Assembly: GCF_014534685.1 (NCBI RefSeq)
Contig: NZ_JACVVX010000001.1
Span: forward strand, 636,501 to 700,500
Direction: 5' to 3'
Length of the DNA: 64,000 bases
Origin: Oryzicola mucosus
Lineage (GTDB): Bacteria; Pseudomonadota; Alphaproteobacteria; Rhizobiales; Rhizobiaceae
The notes below the pieces were generated by a model. That model was not told where the DNA came from, made no database searches, and saw only the letters and a program-made list of their open reading frames with translations. The position numbers and the translations under genes were made by a program. Positions 18,619 through 27,497 of this stretch are shown here, in pieces. The number at the start of each line of letters is the position of its first letter. Position 1 is the stretch's first letter.

Positions 18619-19932
18619 ATGAAAGCCAAAACGCTCGCGTTGAGCGCATGTTCGCTGCTGGCCATGATGATGGCTGCTAAAGCAGAGACGCTGACCATCG
18701 CCACCGTCAACAACGGTGACATGATCCGCATGCAGAAGCTGACCGACGACTTCACCAGCAAGAACCCGGATATCCAGCTTCAGTGGGTGACGCTGGAAGA
18801 AAACGTGCTGCGTGAGCGCGTCACGACCGACATCGCCACCAAGGGCGGCCAGTACGACGTCCTCACCATCGGCAACTACGAAGTGCCGATCTGGGCCAAG
18901 CAGGGCTGGCTTCTGGAACTGAACGACCTCGGCTCCAACTACGAGGTCGACGATCTCCTGCCGGCGATCCGGGGCGGACTTTCGGTCGATGACAAGCTTT
19001 ATGCCGCGCCGTTCTACGGCGAATCCGCCATGACCATCTACCGCACCGATCTGCTGGAAAAGGCCGGCATGAAGATGCCGGAAGAGCCGACCTGGGAATT
19101 CATCGGCGAGGCAGCGCGCAAGATCACCGACCGTGCGACCGGCGTCAACGGCATCTGCCTTCGCGGCAAGGCCGGCTGGGGCGAAAACATGGCCTTCATC
19201 ACCGCGCTGGCCAACTCTTTCGGCGCACGCTGGTTCGACGAACAATGGAAGCCGCAGTTCGACCAGCCCGAATGGAAGGAAGCACTGCAGTTCTATGTCG
19301 ACCTGATGAAGGACGCGGGACCGCAGGGTGCCTCCGCCAACGGGTTCAACGAGAACCTGACGCTGTTCCAGCAGGGCAAGTGCGGCATGTGGATGGACGC
19401 CACCAGCGCCGGCTCCTTCGTGTCTAACCCCAAGGATTCGACCGTCGCCGACAAGGTGGCCTATACGGTGTTCCCCTCCAAGGGCGAGTTGAAGAACCAC
19501 GGCAATTGGTTGTGGTCATGGAACCTCGCAGTGCCGGCAAGCTCGCAGAAGGCCGACGCAGCGAAGAAGTTCATCTCCTGGGCGACCGACAAGGCTTACA
19601 CCGAACTCGTCGCATCGAAGGAAGGCTGGGCCAACGTGCCTCCGGGCACCCGCACGTCCCTCTACAAGAACGATGAGTATCTGAAGGCCGCAGCTTTCGC
19701 TTCGACCACTCTGGCTGCGATGGACGCCGCCGACATCACCAAGCCGACCGTCAAGCCGGTGCCGTATACGGGCGGCCAGTTCGTCGCCATTCCTGAGTTC
19801 CAGGGCATCGGAACGACGGTGGGCCAGCTCTTCTCGGCTGTTATCGCCGGGCAGTCCACGGTCGATGACGCGCTCGCTCAGGCACAGTCGATCACCACGC
19901 GTGAAATGACACGCGCGGGCTACATCAAGTAA
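18619..19932 (+). CDS. smoE: Polyol ABC transporter substrate-binding protein SmoE
   Basis: A 437-residue periplasmic binding protein (family 1 extracellular solute-binding), with a signal peptide ending MMMAAKA-ET near residue 22. The mature protein begins ETLTIATVNNGDMIRMQKL, which is characteristic of the sorbitol/mannitol (SmoE/MtlE) subgroup. GGGAGGG precedes the ATG. It is the first gene of smoEFGK-smoS-mtlK-HAD-kinase and captures sorbitol, mannitol or a related polyol for import. A very stable hairpin follows the stop codon, likely to protect its segment of the mRNA. Confidence 0.92.
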   Translation: MKAKTLALSACSLLAMMMAAKAETLTIATVNNGDMIRMQKLTDDFTSKNPDIQLQWVTLEENVLRERVTTDIATKGGQYDVLTIGNYEVPIWAKQGWLLELNDLGSNYEVDDLLPAIRGGLSVDDKLYAAPFYGESAMTIYRTDLLEKAGMKMPEEPTWEFIGEAARKITDRATGVNGICLRGKAGWGENMAFITALANSFGARWFDEQWKPQFDQPEWKEALQFYVDLMKDAGPQGASANGFNENLTLFQQGKCGMWMDATSAGSFVSNPKDSTVADKVAYTVFPSKGELKNHGNWLWSWNLAVPASSQKADAAKKFISWATDKAYTELVASKEGWANVPPGTRTSLYKNDEYLKAAAFASTTLAAMDAADITKPTVKPVPYTGGQFVAIPEFQGIGTTVGQLFSAVIAGQSTVDDALAQAQSITTREMTRAGYIK

Positions 19933-19948
19933 GCTCCTCTCTGGACAA

Positions 19949-19970
19949 GCACCCGGCTTCGGCCGGGTGC
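19949..19970 (+). promoter_or_regulatory. Stable UUCG-tetraloop hairpin between smoE and smoF
   Basis: A perfect 9-bp stem, GCACCCGGC (19949-19957) with GCCGGGTGC (19962-19970), closed by a TTCG tetraloop, 16 bases after the smoE stop. There is no T-tract (CCTCTCC follows), so it is not a full terminator. The position between binding protein and permease fits an mRNA 3'-end stabiliser or partial attenuator that keeps binding protein in excess over permease. Confidence 0.65.
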
Positions 19971-20087
19971 CCTCTCCTGCCTCAGGCACGCCTTCGAAGC
20001 AGGACGCTCCGACGCAGTCATTGCGGCAGCGCCGGGAGCCCGGTTCCCAAACCACGCACTTAGCATGCAGACGCGGGAGGAAACGCA

Positions 20088-20960
20088 ATGGCCACGCGAA
20101 ACACAAGCACGCTTGCACGGTTCATGATGGCGCCCGCCGTCGGTCTGCTGCTGATCTGGATGATCGTGCCGCTGGCGATGACGCTGTGGTATTCGTTCCA
20201 GAACTACAACCTGCTCAACCCCATCAACCGCAGCTGGGCAGGCTTCGAGAACTATTATTATTTCTATACCGACCCTGCCTTCTGGCAGTCGATCGCCAAC
20301 ACCATGACCATCGTGCTCGGTGTGCTTGCCATCACCGTCATCGGCGGCATCCTGCTCGCGATCCTGATCGACCAACCGATGTTCGGTCAGGGCTTCGTCC
20401 GCATCCTGGTGATCTCGCCCTTCTTCGTCATGCCGCCGGTGGCCGCGCTGATCTGGAAGAACATGATCATGCATCCCAGCTATGGCGTGTTCGCCGACAT
20501 GGCGCGATGGCTCGGCTTCCAGCCCGTCGACTGGTTCGGCCAATACCCGCTTTTCTCGATCGTCATCATCGTCGCCTGGCAGTGGCTGCCTTTCGCCACG
20601 CTGATCCTGCTGACCGCCCTGCAGTCGCTTGACGGCGAGCAGAAGGAAGCAGCGGAGATGGACGGCGCCGGCGTGCTCAGCCGCTTCATCCACCTGACGC
20701 TGCCGCATCTGGCGCGCTCGATCACCGTCGTGATCCTGATCCAGACCATCTTCCTGCTGGCGGTTTATGCCGAGATCCTGGTGACCACCAATGGCGGCCC
20801 CGGCTTCGCCTCCACCAACCTCGCCTTCCTGATCTATCGCACGGCCCTGTTGTCCTACGACGTGGGCGGCGCATCGGCGGGCGGCGTCATCGCAGTCATC
20901 CTCGCCAACATCGTCGCCTTCTTCCTGATGCGCACGGTCGGCAAGAACCTGGACCGGTAG
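20088..20960 (+). CDS. smoF: Polyol ABC transporter permease SmoF
   Basis: A 290-residue MalF-type inner-membrane permease with about six membrane helices. The EAA loop that contacts the ATPase reads EAAEMDGAGVLSRFIHLTLP. The N-terminus MMAPAVGLLLIWMIVPLAMT and the Gly-Gly-Pro-Gly loop (TTNGGPGFASTNLAF) are typical of sorbitol/mannitol permeases. It starts 155 bases after smoE, beyond the stabilising hairpin, and 9 bases before smoG. Confidence 0.92.
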   Translation: MATRNTSTLARFMMAPAVGLLLIWMIVPLAMTLWYSFQNYNLLNPINRSWAGFENYYYFYTDPAFWQSIANTMTIVLGVLAITVIGGILLAILIDQPMFGQGFVRILVISPFFVMPPVAALIWKNMIMHPSYGVFADMARWLGFQPVDWFGQYPLFSIVIIVAWQWLPFATLILLTALQSLDGEQKEAAEMDGAGVLSRFIHLTLPHLARSITVVILIQTIFLLAVYAEILVTTNGGPGFASTNLAFLIYRTALLSYDVGGASAGGVIAVILANIVAFFLMRTVGKNLDR

Positions 20961-20969
20961 GAGAACATC

Positions 20970-21794
20970 ATGGCTCGCGCGGTTACAACCCAACGCAAAG
21001 TCTTCTTCACGGTCGCCTCATGGGCCGTGGCGCTGCTGATCTTCTTTCCGATCCTCTACACCGTCATCACCTCGCTGAAGTCCGAGACGGAGGCGATCCA
21101 GGGGTTCGGGCTGATCCCGTCCTTCACCTTCGAGAACTATGTGCTGGTGCAGACCCAGAACGGCTATTTCAAACCGTTCATGAATTCCGTCGTCATCTCC
21201 GTCGGTTCGACGCTGATCGCCCTGCTGATCGCAGTACCCGCCGCCTGGGCGATGGCGTTCTCGCCGACCAAGCGGACCAAGGACATCCTGATGTGGATGC
21301 TGTCGACCAAGATGATGCCGGCTGTCGGCGTTCTGGTGCCGATGTACCTGATCTTCCGTGACACAGCCCTGCTCGATACGCGGCTCGGACTGACGGTTGT
21401 TCTCACCATGATCAACCTGCCGATCGTGGTCTGGATGCTCTACACCTACTTCCGCGAGATTCCGGGCGAAATCCTGGAAGCCGCACGGATGGACGGAGCT
21501 TCGCTGTGGAACGAAATCGTCCATGTGCTGACGCCCATGGCAGTGCCGGGCATCGCATCGACCATGCTGCTCAACATCATCCTGGCATGGAACGAAGCGT
21601 TCTGGTCGATCCGGCTGTCGGCAGCCAACGCCGCGCCGCTGACCGCCTTCATCGCCTCGTTCTCCAGCCCGCAAGGCCTGTTCTGGGCAAAACTATCCGC
21701 CGCCTCGACGCTCGCCATCGCACCGATCCTCGTCATGGGTTGGTTCTCGCAGCGCCAGCTCGTCCGCGGTCTCACCTTCGGCGCCGTGAAATAG
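20970..21794 (+). CDS. smoG: Polyol ABC transporter permease SmoG
   Basis: A 274-residue MalG-type permease, partner of SmoF in the membrane channel. Six hydrophobic helices are visible, with the EAA motif [20 protein letters not shown] and the C-terminal GLTFGAVK ending typical of MalG proteins. TAGGAGAACATC before the ATG merges the smoF stop with its ribosome-binding site. smoK follows 11 bases downstream. Confidence 0.92.
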   Translation: MARAVTTQRKVFFTVASWAVALLIFFPILYTVITSLKSETEAIQGFGLIPSFTFENYVLVQTQNGYFKPFMNSVVISVGSTLIALLIAVPAAWAMAFSPTKRTKDILMWMLSTKMMPAVGVLVPMYLIFRDTALLDTRLGLTVVLTMINLPIVVWMLYTYFREIPGEILEAARMDGASLWNEIVHVLTPMAVPGIASTMLLNIILAWNEAFWSIRLSAANAAPLTAFIASFSSPQGLFWAKLSAASTLAIAPILVMGWFSQRQLVRGLTFGAVK

Positions 21795-21805
21795 GGGACA
21801 CCACA

Positions 21806-22803
<998 letters not shown>

Positions 22804-22807
<4 letters not shown>

Positions 22808-23577
22808 CCCGGCTCCAAGGCAAATCCGCTCTTATCACGGGTTCCGCGCGCGGCATCGGACGCACTTTTGCCGAGGCCTATGTGCGCGAAGGCGCGACGG
22901 TCGCCATCGGCGACATCGATCTGGCGCGCGCCGAAGCGACGGCGAAGGACATCGGCGCATCCGCTTACGCGGTGCAGCTCGACGTCACCGACCAGGCATC
23001 CATCGATGCCGCCGTTCAGGCCGTCGACGACAGGACCGGCGGCATCGACATCCTGATCAACAACGCAGCGCTGTTCGATCTCGCGCCCATCACCGAGATC
23101 ACCCGCGCAAGCTATGAAAAGCTCTTTTCCGTCAATGTCGCCGGCACGCTGTTTACCCTGCAGGCAGCCGCCCGCTCGATGATAAAGCGTGGCAAGAGCG
23201 GCAAGATCATCAACATGGCAAGCCAGGCGGGGCGTCGTGGCGAGGCCGTCGTGGCGATCTATTGCGCGACCAAGGCGGCCGTCATCAGCCTGACCCAGTC
23301 AGCGGGCCTGGACCTGATCAAGCACGGCATCAACGTCAACGCGATCGCGCCCGGCGTGGTCGACGGCGAGCACTGGGATCACGTCGATTCGCTGTTTGCC
23401 CGCTACGAAAACCGTCCGCTGGGCGAGAAGAAGCGACTGGTGGGTGAAAGCGTACCCTATGGCCGTATGGGCACGGCCCATGACCTGACGGGCATGGCGG
23501 TGTTCCTGGCCTCCGCCGAGGCCGATTACATCGTCGCCCAGACCTACAATGTCGACGGCGGCAACTGGATGAGTTGA
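22804..23577 (+). CDS. smoS: Sorbitol/polyol dehydrogenase, short-chain type (SmoS-like)
   Basis: A 257-residue SDR. The cofactor loop is TGSARGIG, with D37-type acidic residue after the second strand (GDIDLARAE) favouring NAD. NNAA follows, the catalytic Ser is in [12 protein letters not shown], and the catalytic YxxxK is YCATK. It resembles Rhodobacter SmoS, which oxidises D-glucitol to D-fructose and galactitol to tagatose. The product end [17 protein letters not shown] is typical of this subgroup. It overlaps smoK by four bases. A RIME-like repeat separates it from mtlK. Confidence 0.9.
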
Positions 23578-23584
23578 ATGGATT

Positions 23585-23710
23585 CCTCTCCCCGCTAGCG
23601 GGAGAAGATGTCGGCAGGCAGGTGAGGAGCAGCGGCGTCATCCAAGGTGTCTGTGCTGCCCCTCATCCGACCCTTCGGGCCACCTTCTCCTCGTGAAGGG
23701 GGAGAAGGGA
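23585..23710. repeat. RIME-like palindromic repeat, copy A (smoS/mtlK)
   Basis: Two palindromic arms facing each other. The left arm has CCCGCTAGCGGG (23591-23602) followed by GGTGAGGAGCAG. The right arm has CTGCCCCTCATCCGACCC, then CCTTCTCC (23683-23690) and GGAGAAGG (23701-23708). The CCCCTCATCCGAC and ACCTTCTCCC blocks recur in copies B and C below. Such elements are abundant in rhizobial intergenic DNA. This copy lies inside the smo operon and ends about 40 bases before mtlK. Confidence 0.75.
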
Positions 23711-23749
23711 TCGCGATTGCCGGCGCTCCAACAAAAAAGGCGTCTTGAA

Positions 23750-25228
23750 ATGACAAGCAAACTCTCCCTCGCCACCTTGGCTTCACTGCCGAAGTCTGTC
23801 GGCACACCGTCCTACGAGCGCCAGGACCTGAGAGCCGGCATCGTGCATTTCGGCGTCGGCAATTTCCATCGCGCGCATCAGGCGGTCTATCTCGACGATC
23901 TGTTCAACGCGGGTCTTGGCCTCGATTGGGCTCTTGTCGGTGCCGGCGTGTTGCCATCGGACGAGGCGATGCGCTCGGTGCTTGCGGCGCAGGACAATCT
24001 CACCACCGTGGTCGAACAGGATGCCGATGTCAGTTCGGCACGCATCACCGGCGCCATGATCGACTATCTCAAGCCGGGCGATGCCGAGAGCATCGTGTCC
24101 AAGCTGGCCGACCCGGCCATTCGCATCGCGTCGCTGACGATCACCGAAGGCGGCTACTTCATCGATCCGGCATCGGGTACGTTCAATCCGGCTCATCCCG
24201 ACATCGCAGCCGATGGCGCAGCACCCGATAAGCCGCGCACCGTGTTCGGCCTGCTGGTCGCCGGCCTGAAGCGCCGCCGCGCCGAAGGCATCCCGCCCTT
24301 CACCGTCATGTCCTGCGACAACATCCCCCACAATGGCGTGGTTACGAAGAACGCCGTCGTTGGTCTTGCCCAGATCTCCGATCCAGAACTCGCCGCCTGG
24401 ATCGCGGCTGAGGTTGCGTTTCCCAATGGCATGGTCGACCGCATAACGCCGGCGACCGGCGCGCGCGAAAAAACCATCGCGAAGGAAGAATTCGGCATCG
24501 ACGACCAATGGCCGGTGTTTTGCGAGAGCTTCAAACAGTGGGTGCTGGAGGACAACTTCCCGGCCGGTCGCCCGCCGCTGGAGAAGGTCGGCGTGCAGTT
24601 CGTGCCGGACGTGTCTCCCTACGAGCACATGAAAATCCGCATTCTCAATGGCGGCCATGCCGTCATCGCCTATCCGGCGGGGCTTATGGACATCCACTTC
24701 GTCCACGAAGCGATGGAGAACGAGCTGGTCGCCGCCTTCCTGCGCAAGATCGAGACCGAAGAGATCATTCCGATCGTGCCGCCGGTACCCGACACCGACC
24801 TCGCCGACTATTTCGCGCTGATCGAGCGCCGCTTCGCCAACCCCAAGATCGGCGACACAGTGCGCCGGCTGTGCCTGGACGGATCGAACCGGCAGCCGAA
24901 ATTCATCCTGCCTTCCACCGCCGACCGGCTGAAGCAAGGCCTGCCTGTTCCCGGCCTCGCGCTGGAATCCGCGCTGTGGTGCCGCTACTGCTATGGCACG
25001 ACCGAAAGCGGCAAGACAATCGAGCCCAACGACCCTTCCTGGGACAGGCTGCAAAAGGCCGCGAAAACCGCGCGCGAAGACCCGATGGCGTGGCTTGCCA
25101 TGGAAGACATCTTCGGCGAGGTCGGACGCTCCGAGGTGTTCCGCAAGGCCTTCGCCACGGCACTCGATGCGCTGTGGAAGGATGGGACGGAAGCCGTCCT
25201 GCGGCGCTATCTCGCCGGCGACCTGTAG
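23750..25228 (+). CDS. mtlK: Mannitol 2-dehydrogenase family polyol dehydrogenase
   Basis: A 492-residue enzyme of the polyol-specific long-chain dehydrogenase family, oxidising mannitol to fructose, or D-arabinitol to D-xylulose in close relatives. The NAD site reads IVHFGVGNFHRAHQ, the central motif is TVMSCDNIPHNG, and the catalytic lysine lies in MKIRILNGGHAVIAY. Length matches bacterial MtlK (about 490). It follows smoS after 172 bases that contain a RIME-like repeat, and precedes the HAD gene by six bases. The gene name follows the Rhodobacter operon; mannitol versus arabinitol specificity cannot be decided from sequence. Confidence 0.9.
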   Translation: MTSKLSLATLASLPKSVGTPSYERQDLRAGIVHFGVGNFHRAHQAVYLDDLFNAGLGLDWALVGAGVLPSDEAMRSVLAAQDNLTTVVEQDADVSSARITGAMIDYLKPGDAESIVSKLADPAIRIASLTITEGGYFIDPASGTFNPAHPDIAADGAAPDKPRTVFGLLVAGLKRRRAEGIPPFTVMSCDNIPHNGVVTKNAVVGLAQISDPELAAWIAAEVAFPNGMVDRITPATGAREKTIAKEEFGIDDQWPVFCESFKQWVLEDNFPAGRPPLEKVGVQFVPDVSPYEHMKIRILNGGHAVIAYPAGLMDIHFVHEAMENELVAAFLRKIETEEIIPIVPPVPDTDLADYFALIERRFANPKIGDTVRRLCLDGSNRQPKFILPSTADRLKQGLPVPGLALESALWCRYCYGTTESGKTIEPNDPSWDRLQKAAKTAREDPMAWLAMEDIFGEVGRSEVFRKAFATALDALWKDGTEAVLRRYLAGDL

Positions 25229-25234
25229 CTCGTC

Positions 25235-25912
25235 ATGGACGGAAAGCCTGGTCCCGACCTGGTGATCTTCGACTGCGACGGCGTTCTTGTCGACAGCGAG
25301 CCAATCTCGGTCGCAGTCCTGCTGGAGGTGTTTGCCGAGGCAGGCGTACCGGTTGGCGAGGATGTCGCCTATAGCCGCTTCCTCGGTCGCTCCATGGCGT
25401 CGGTTGCCGCCATCATGGAAGACGAATTCGGGCTGGCGATCACCCCGCTGCATCTCGAATCTATACGGCTACGGCTGTACGAACGGTTCCTGGACGAACT
25501 CATGCCCATTCCCGGCATTGCGGAAACGCTGGACACGCTGACCGTGGCGCGTTGCGTGGCCTCCTCCAGCCAGCCCGAGCGCATTGCCCTATCGCTTGAG
25601 ATCACTGGTCTACTGGAAAGGCTCGCGCCGCACCTGTATAGTTCGAGCATGGTGAAACACGGCAAACCGGCTCCCGATCTTTTTCTCCATGCCGCAGGGG
25701 CGATGGGCTGCGATCCCGCTCGCTGCCTGGTGATCGAAGACAGCCCCGCCGGCGTCGAGGCGGCACAGCGTGCCGGCATGAAGGTCTTTGCCTTCACAGG
25801 CGGTGCGCATGCCGACCGCAGCGGTCTCCGAAACGCTTTGGCTCCGCTTCACCCGGACTTGATCTTCGACGACATGCGCCTGCTGCCGTCGCTTCTGCGC
25901 CACGCAGCCTGA
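25235..25912 (+). CDS. HAD family hydrolase, beta-phosphoglucomutase-like
   Basis: A 225-residue HAD subfamily IA protein. Motif I is FDCDGVLVDSEP (nucleophile and acid Asp), motif II the SSS in VASSSQPERI, motif III the lysine in KHGKPAPDLF, and motif IV VIEDSPAGVEAA. The helical cap is intermediate in size. It probably dephosphorylates or isomerises a sugar or polyol phosphate. Its place between mtlK and the kinase suggests removal of phosphorylated polyol or ketose that would stall the pathway. It is tightly packed, six bases after mtlK and 10 before the kinase. Confidence 0.88.
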   Translation: MDGKPGPDLVIFDCDGVLVDSEPISVAVLLEVFAEAGVPVGEDVAYSRFLGRSMASVAAIMEDEFGLAITPLHLESIRLRLYERFLDELMPIPGIAETLDTLTVARCVASSSQPERIALSLEITGLLERLAPHLYSSSMVKHGKPAPDLFLHAAGAMGCDPARCLVIEDSPAGVEAAQRAGMKVFAFTGGAHADRSGLRNALAPLHPDLIFDDMRLLPSLLRHAA

Positions 25913-25922
25913 CGTCGCCGCG

Positions 25923-27494
25923 ATGAGCCGTCCTTACGTCTGCGCCGTCGACGTGGGTACAGGCAGCGCCCGCGCCGGCATCTTCGATAAAAGCGGCCAC
26001 ATGCTGGCGCGCGCCGAGCATGCAATCGCCATCCGCAAGCCGCTGCCCGATCACGCCGAACACAGTTCCGAAGACATATGGAGTGCGGTCTGCAAGGCGG
26101 TGCGGTCGACGCGCGAACGGGCTGGCGTCGCAGCCTCCGAGATAGCCGGCATCGGCTTCGACGCCACCTGCTCGCTGGTGGTTCTCGACGGGGATGGCCG
26201 CCCGCTCAGTGTCGCTGCCGACGGCAAAGAGGGCTGGGATACGTTGGTCTGGCTTGACCACAGGGCGCTTGGCGAATCCGACGCCTGCACCGCCACGCGG
26301 CATCCGGTGCTCGACTTCATCGGCGGAGCGATGTCGCCGGAAATGCAGACGCCGAAACTGATGTGGCTCAAACGGCATCTGCCCGCCATCTGGCAGCAGG
26401 CCGGCCACTTCTTCGACCTCGCCGATTTTCTCACCTGGAAGGCGACGGGCAGCACCGCGCGCTCGCAATGCACGCTGACCTGCAAATGGACGTATCTGCC
26501 GCATGACGGCGGCTGGAAGGCCGATTTCTTCGAGGCGGTGGGGCTGGAAGACATGCGCCGTCGCGGCGGCCTGCCCGACCAGGTCTCCCCGGTTGGCGCG
26601 TCCCTCGGCACGCTTTCGCCCGAGGCGGCGGACGCGCTGGGATTGGACACGCAATGCGCGGTCGCCACCGGCATGATCGATGCCTTCGCCGGTGCGCTGG
26701 GCGTGATCGGAGGGCATGTCGACCGCCATGCGCAAGGCCATATGGCCCTGATCGCCGGCACGTCGAGCTGCGTCATGAGCTTTTCCGCCGAGGAAATCCG
26801 CGCCGCCGGCATGTGGGGCCCCTATGTCGGAGCGGCCTTGCCCGGCCTGTGGATTTCCGAGGCCGGTCAATCGGCCACCGGCGCGCTGCTCGACCATGTC
26901 ATCCGCTTGCATGGCGCCGGCGGCGAACCGTCGCCTGAGCGGCACGCCGCGATCATCGCCCGCATCAAGGCGTTGCGCGGAGATAATCCGGAGTTCGCCG
27001 CGGACCTTCACGTCCTGCCGGATTTTCACGGCAACCGCTCACCCTTCGCCGACCCGCACGCACGGGGCGTGGTCTCCGGCCTGACGCTCGACGCGTCCTT
27101 CGATGCGCTGTGCGCAGTCTACTGGCGCACGGCCGTGGCGATAGCGCTCGGCATACGCCATATCGTCGAGCATATGGAAGCCAGCGGCCATCACATCGAG
27201 ATGCTTCATGTGACCGGCGGCCACACCCGCAACCCGCTGCTGATGGAGCTCTATGCCGACGCGACCACCATCGCCGTCAGCACCTGCGGCTCGGAAGACG
27301 CCGTGCTGTTGGGCACTGCGATGAACGCCGCTTCGGCAAGCGGCTGGTTCGATGACCTCGCCTCGGCCTGCAAGGCGATGCTCCCGCCGCAGCAGGTTCT
27401 AACAGCCGACCCATTCCGAAAGGCCGCATACGACAGAGATTACAAGGTGTTCCTCGCCATGCACCGGCATCGCCGGGAACTGCAGGCCCTCTGA
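25923..27494 (+). CDS. FGGY-family pentulose kinase (D-ribulokinase-like)
   Basis: A 523-residue FGGY carbohydrate kinase, the last gene of the polyol operon. N-terminal phosphate motif: AVDVGTGSARAGIFD. Substrate side: GIGFDATCSLVVLD and TLVWLDHRALGESD. C-terminal ATP side: ALIAGTSSCVMSFS and MLHVTGGHTRNPLLMELYAD. These features place it nearer the D-ribulokinase/YDR109C-FGGY group than classical xylulokinase, although the Rhodobacter operon names this position xylB. It should phosphorylate the ketopentose made by the dehydrogenases. No name is given because the substrate is uncertain. It converges on the MFS gene, three bases apart. Confidence 0.82.
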   Translation: MSRPYVCAVDVGTGSARAGIFDKSGHMLARAEHAIAIRKPLPDHAEHSSEDIWSAVCKAVRSTRERAGVAASEIAGIGFDATCSLVVLDGDGRPLSVAADGKEGWDTLVWLDHRALGESDACTATRHPVLDFIGGAMSPEMQTPKLMWLKRHLPAIWQQAGHFFDLADFLTWKATGSTARSQCTLTCKWTYLPHDGGWKADFFEAVGLEDMRRRGGLPDQVSPVGASLGTLSPEAADALGLDTQCAVATGMIDAFAGALGVIGGHVDRHAQGHMALIAGTSSCVMSFSAEEIRAAGMWGPYVGAALPGLWISEAGQSATGALLDHVIRLHGAGGEPSPERHAAIIARIKALRGDNPEFAADLHVLPDFHGNRSPFADPHARGVVSGLTLDASFDALCAVYWRTAVAIALGIRHIVEHMEASGHHIEMLHVTGGHTRNPLLMELYADATTIAVSTCGSEDAVLLGTAMNAASASGWFDDLASACKAMLPPQQVLTADPFRKAAYDRDYKVFLAMHRHRRELQAL

Positions 27495-27497
27495 CGA

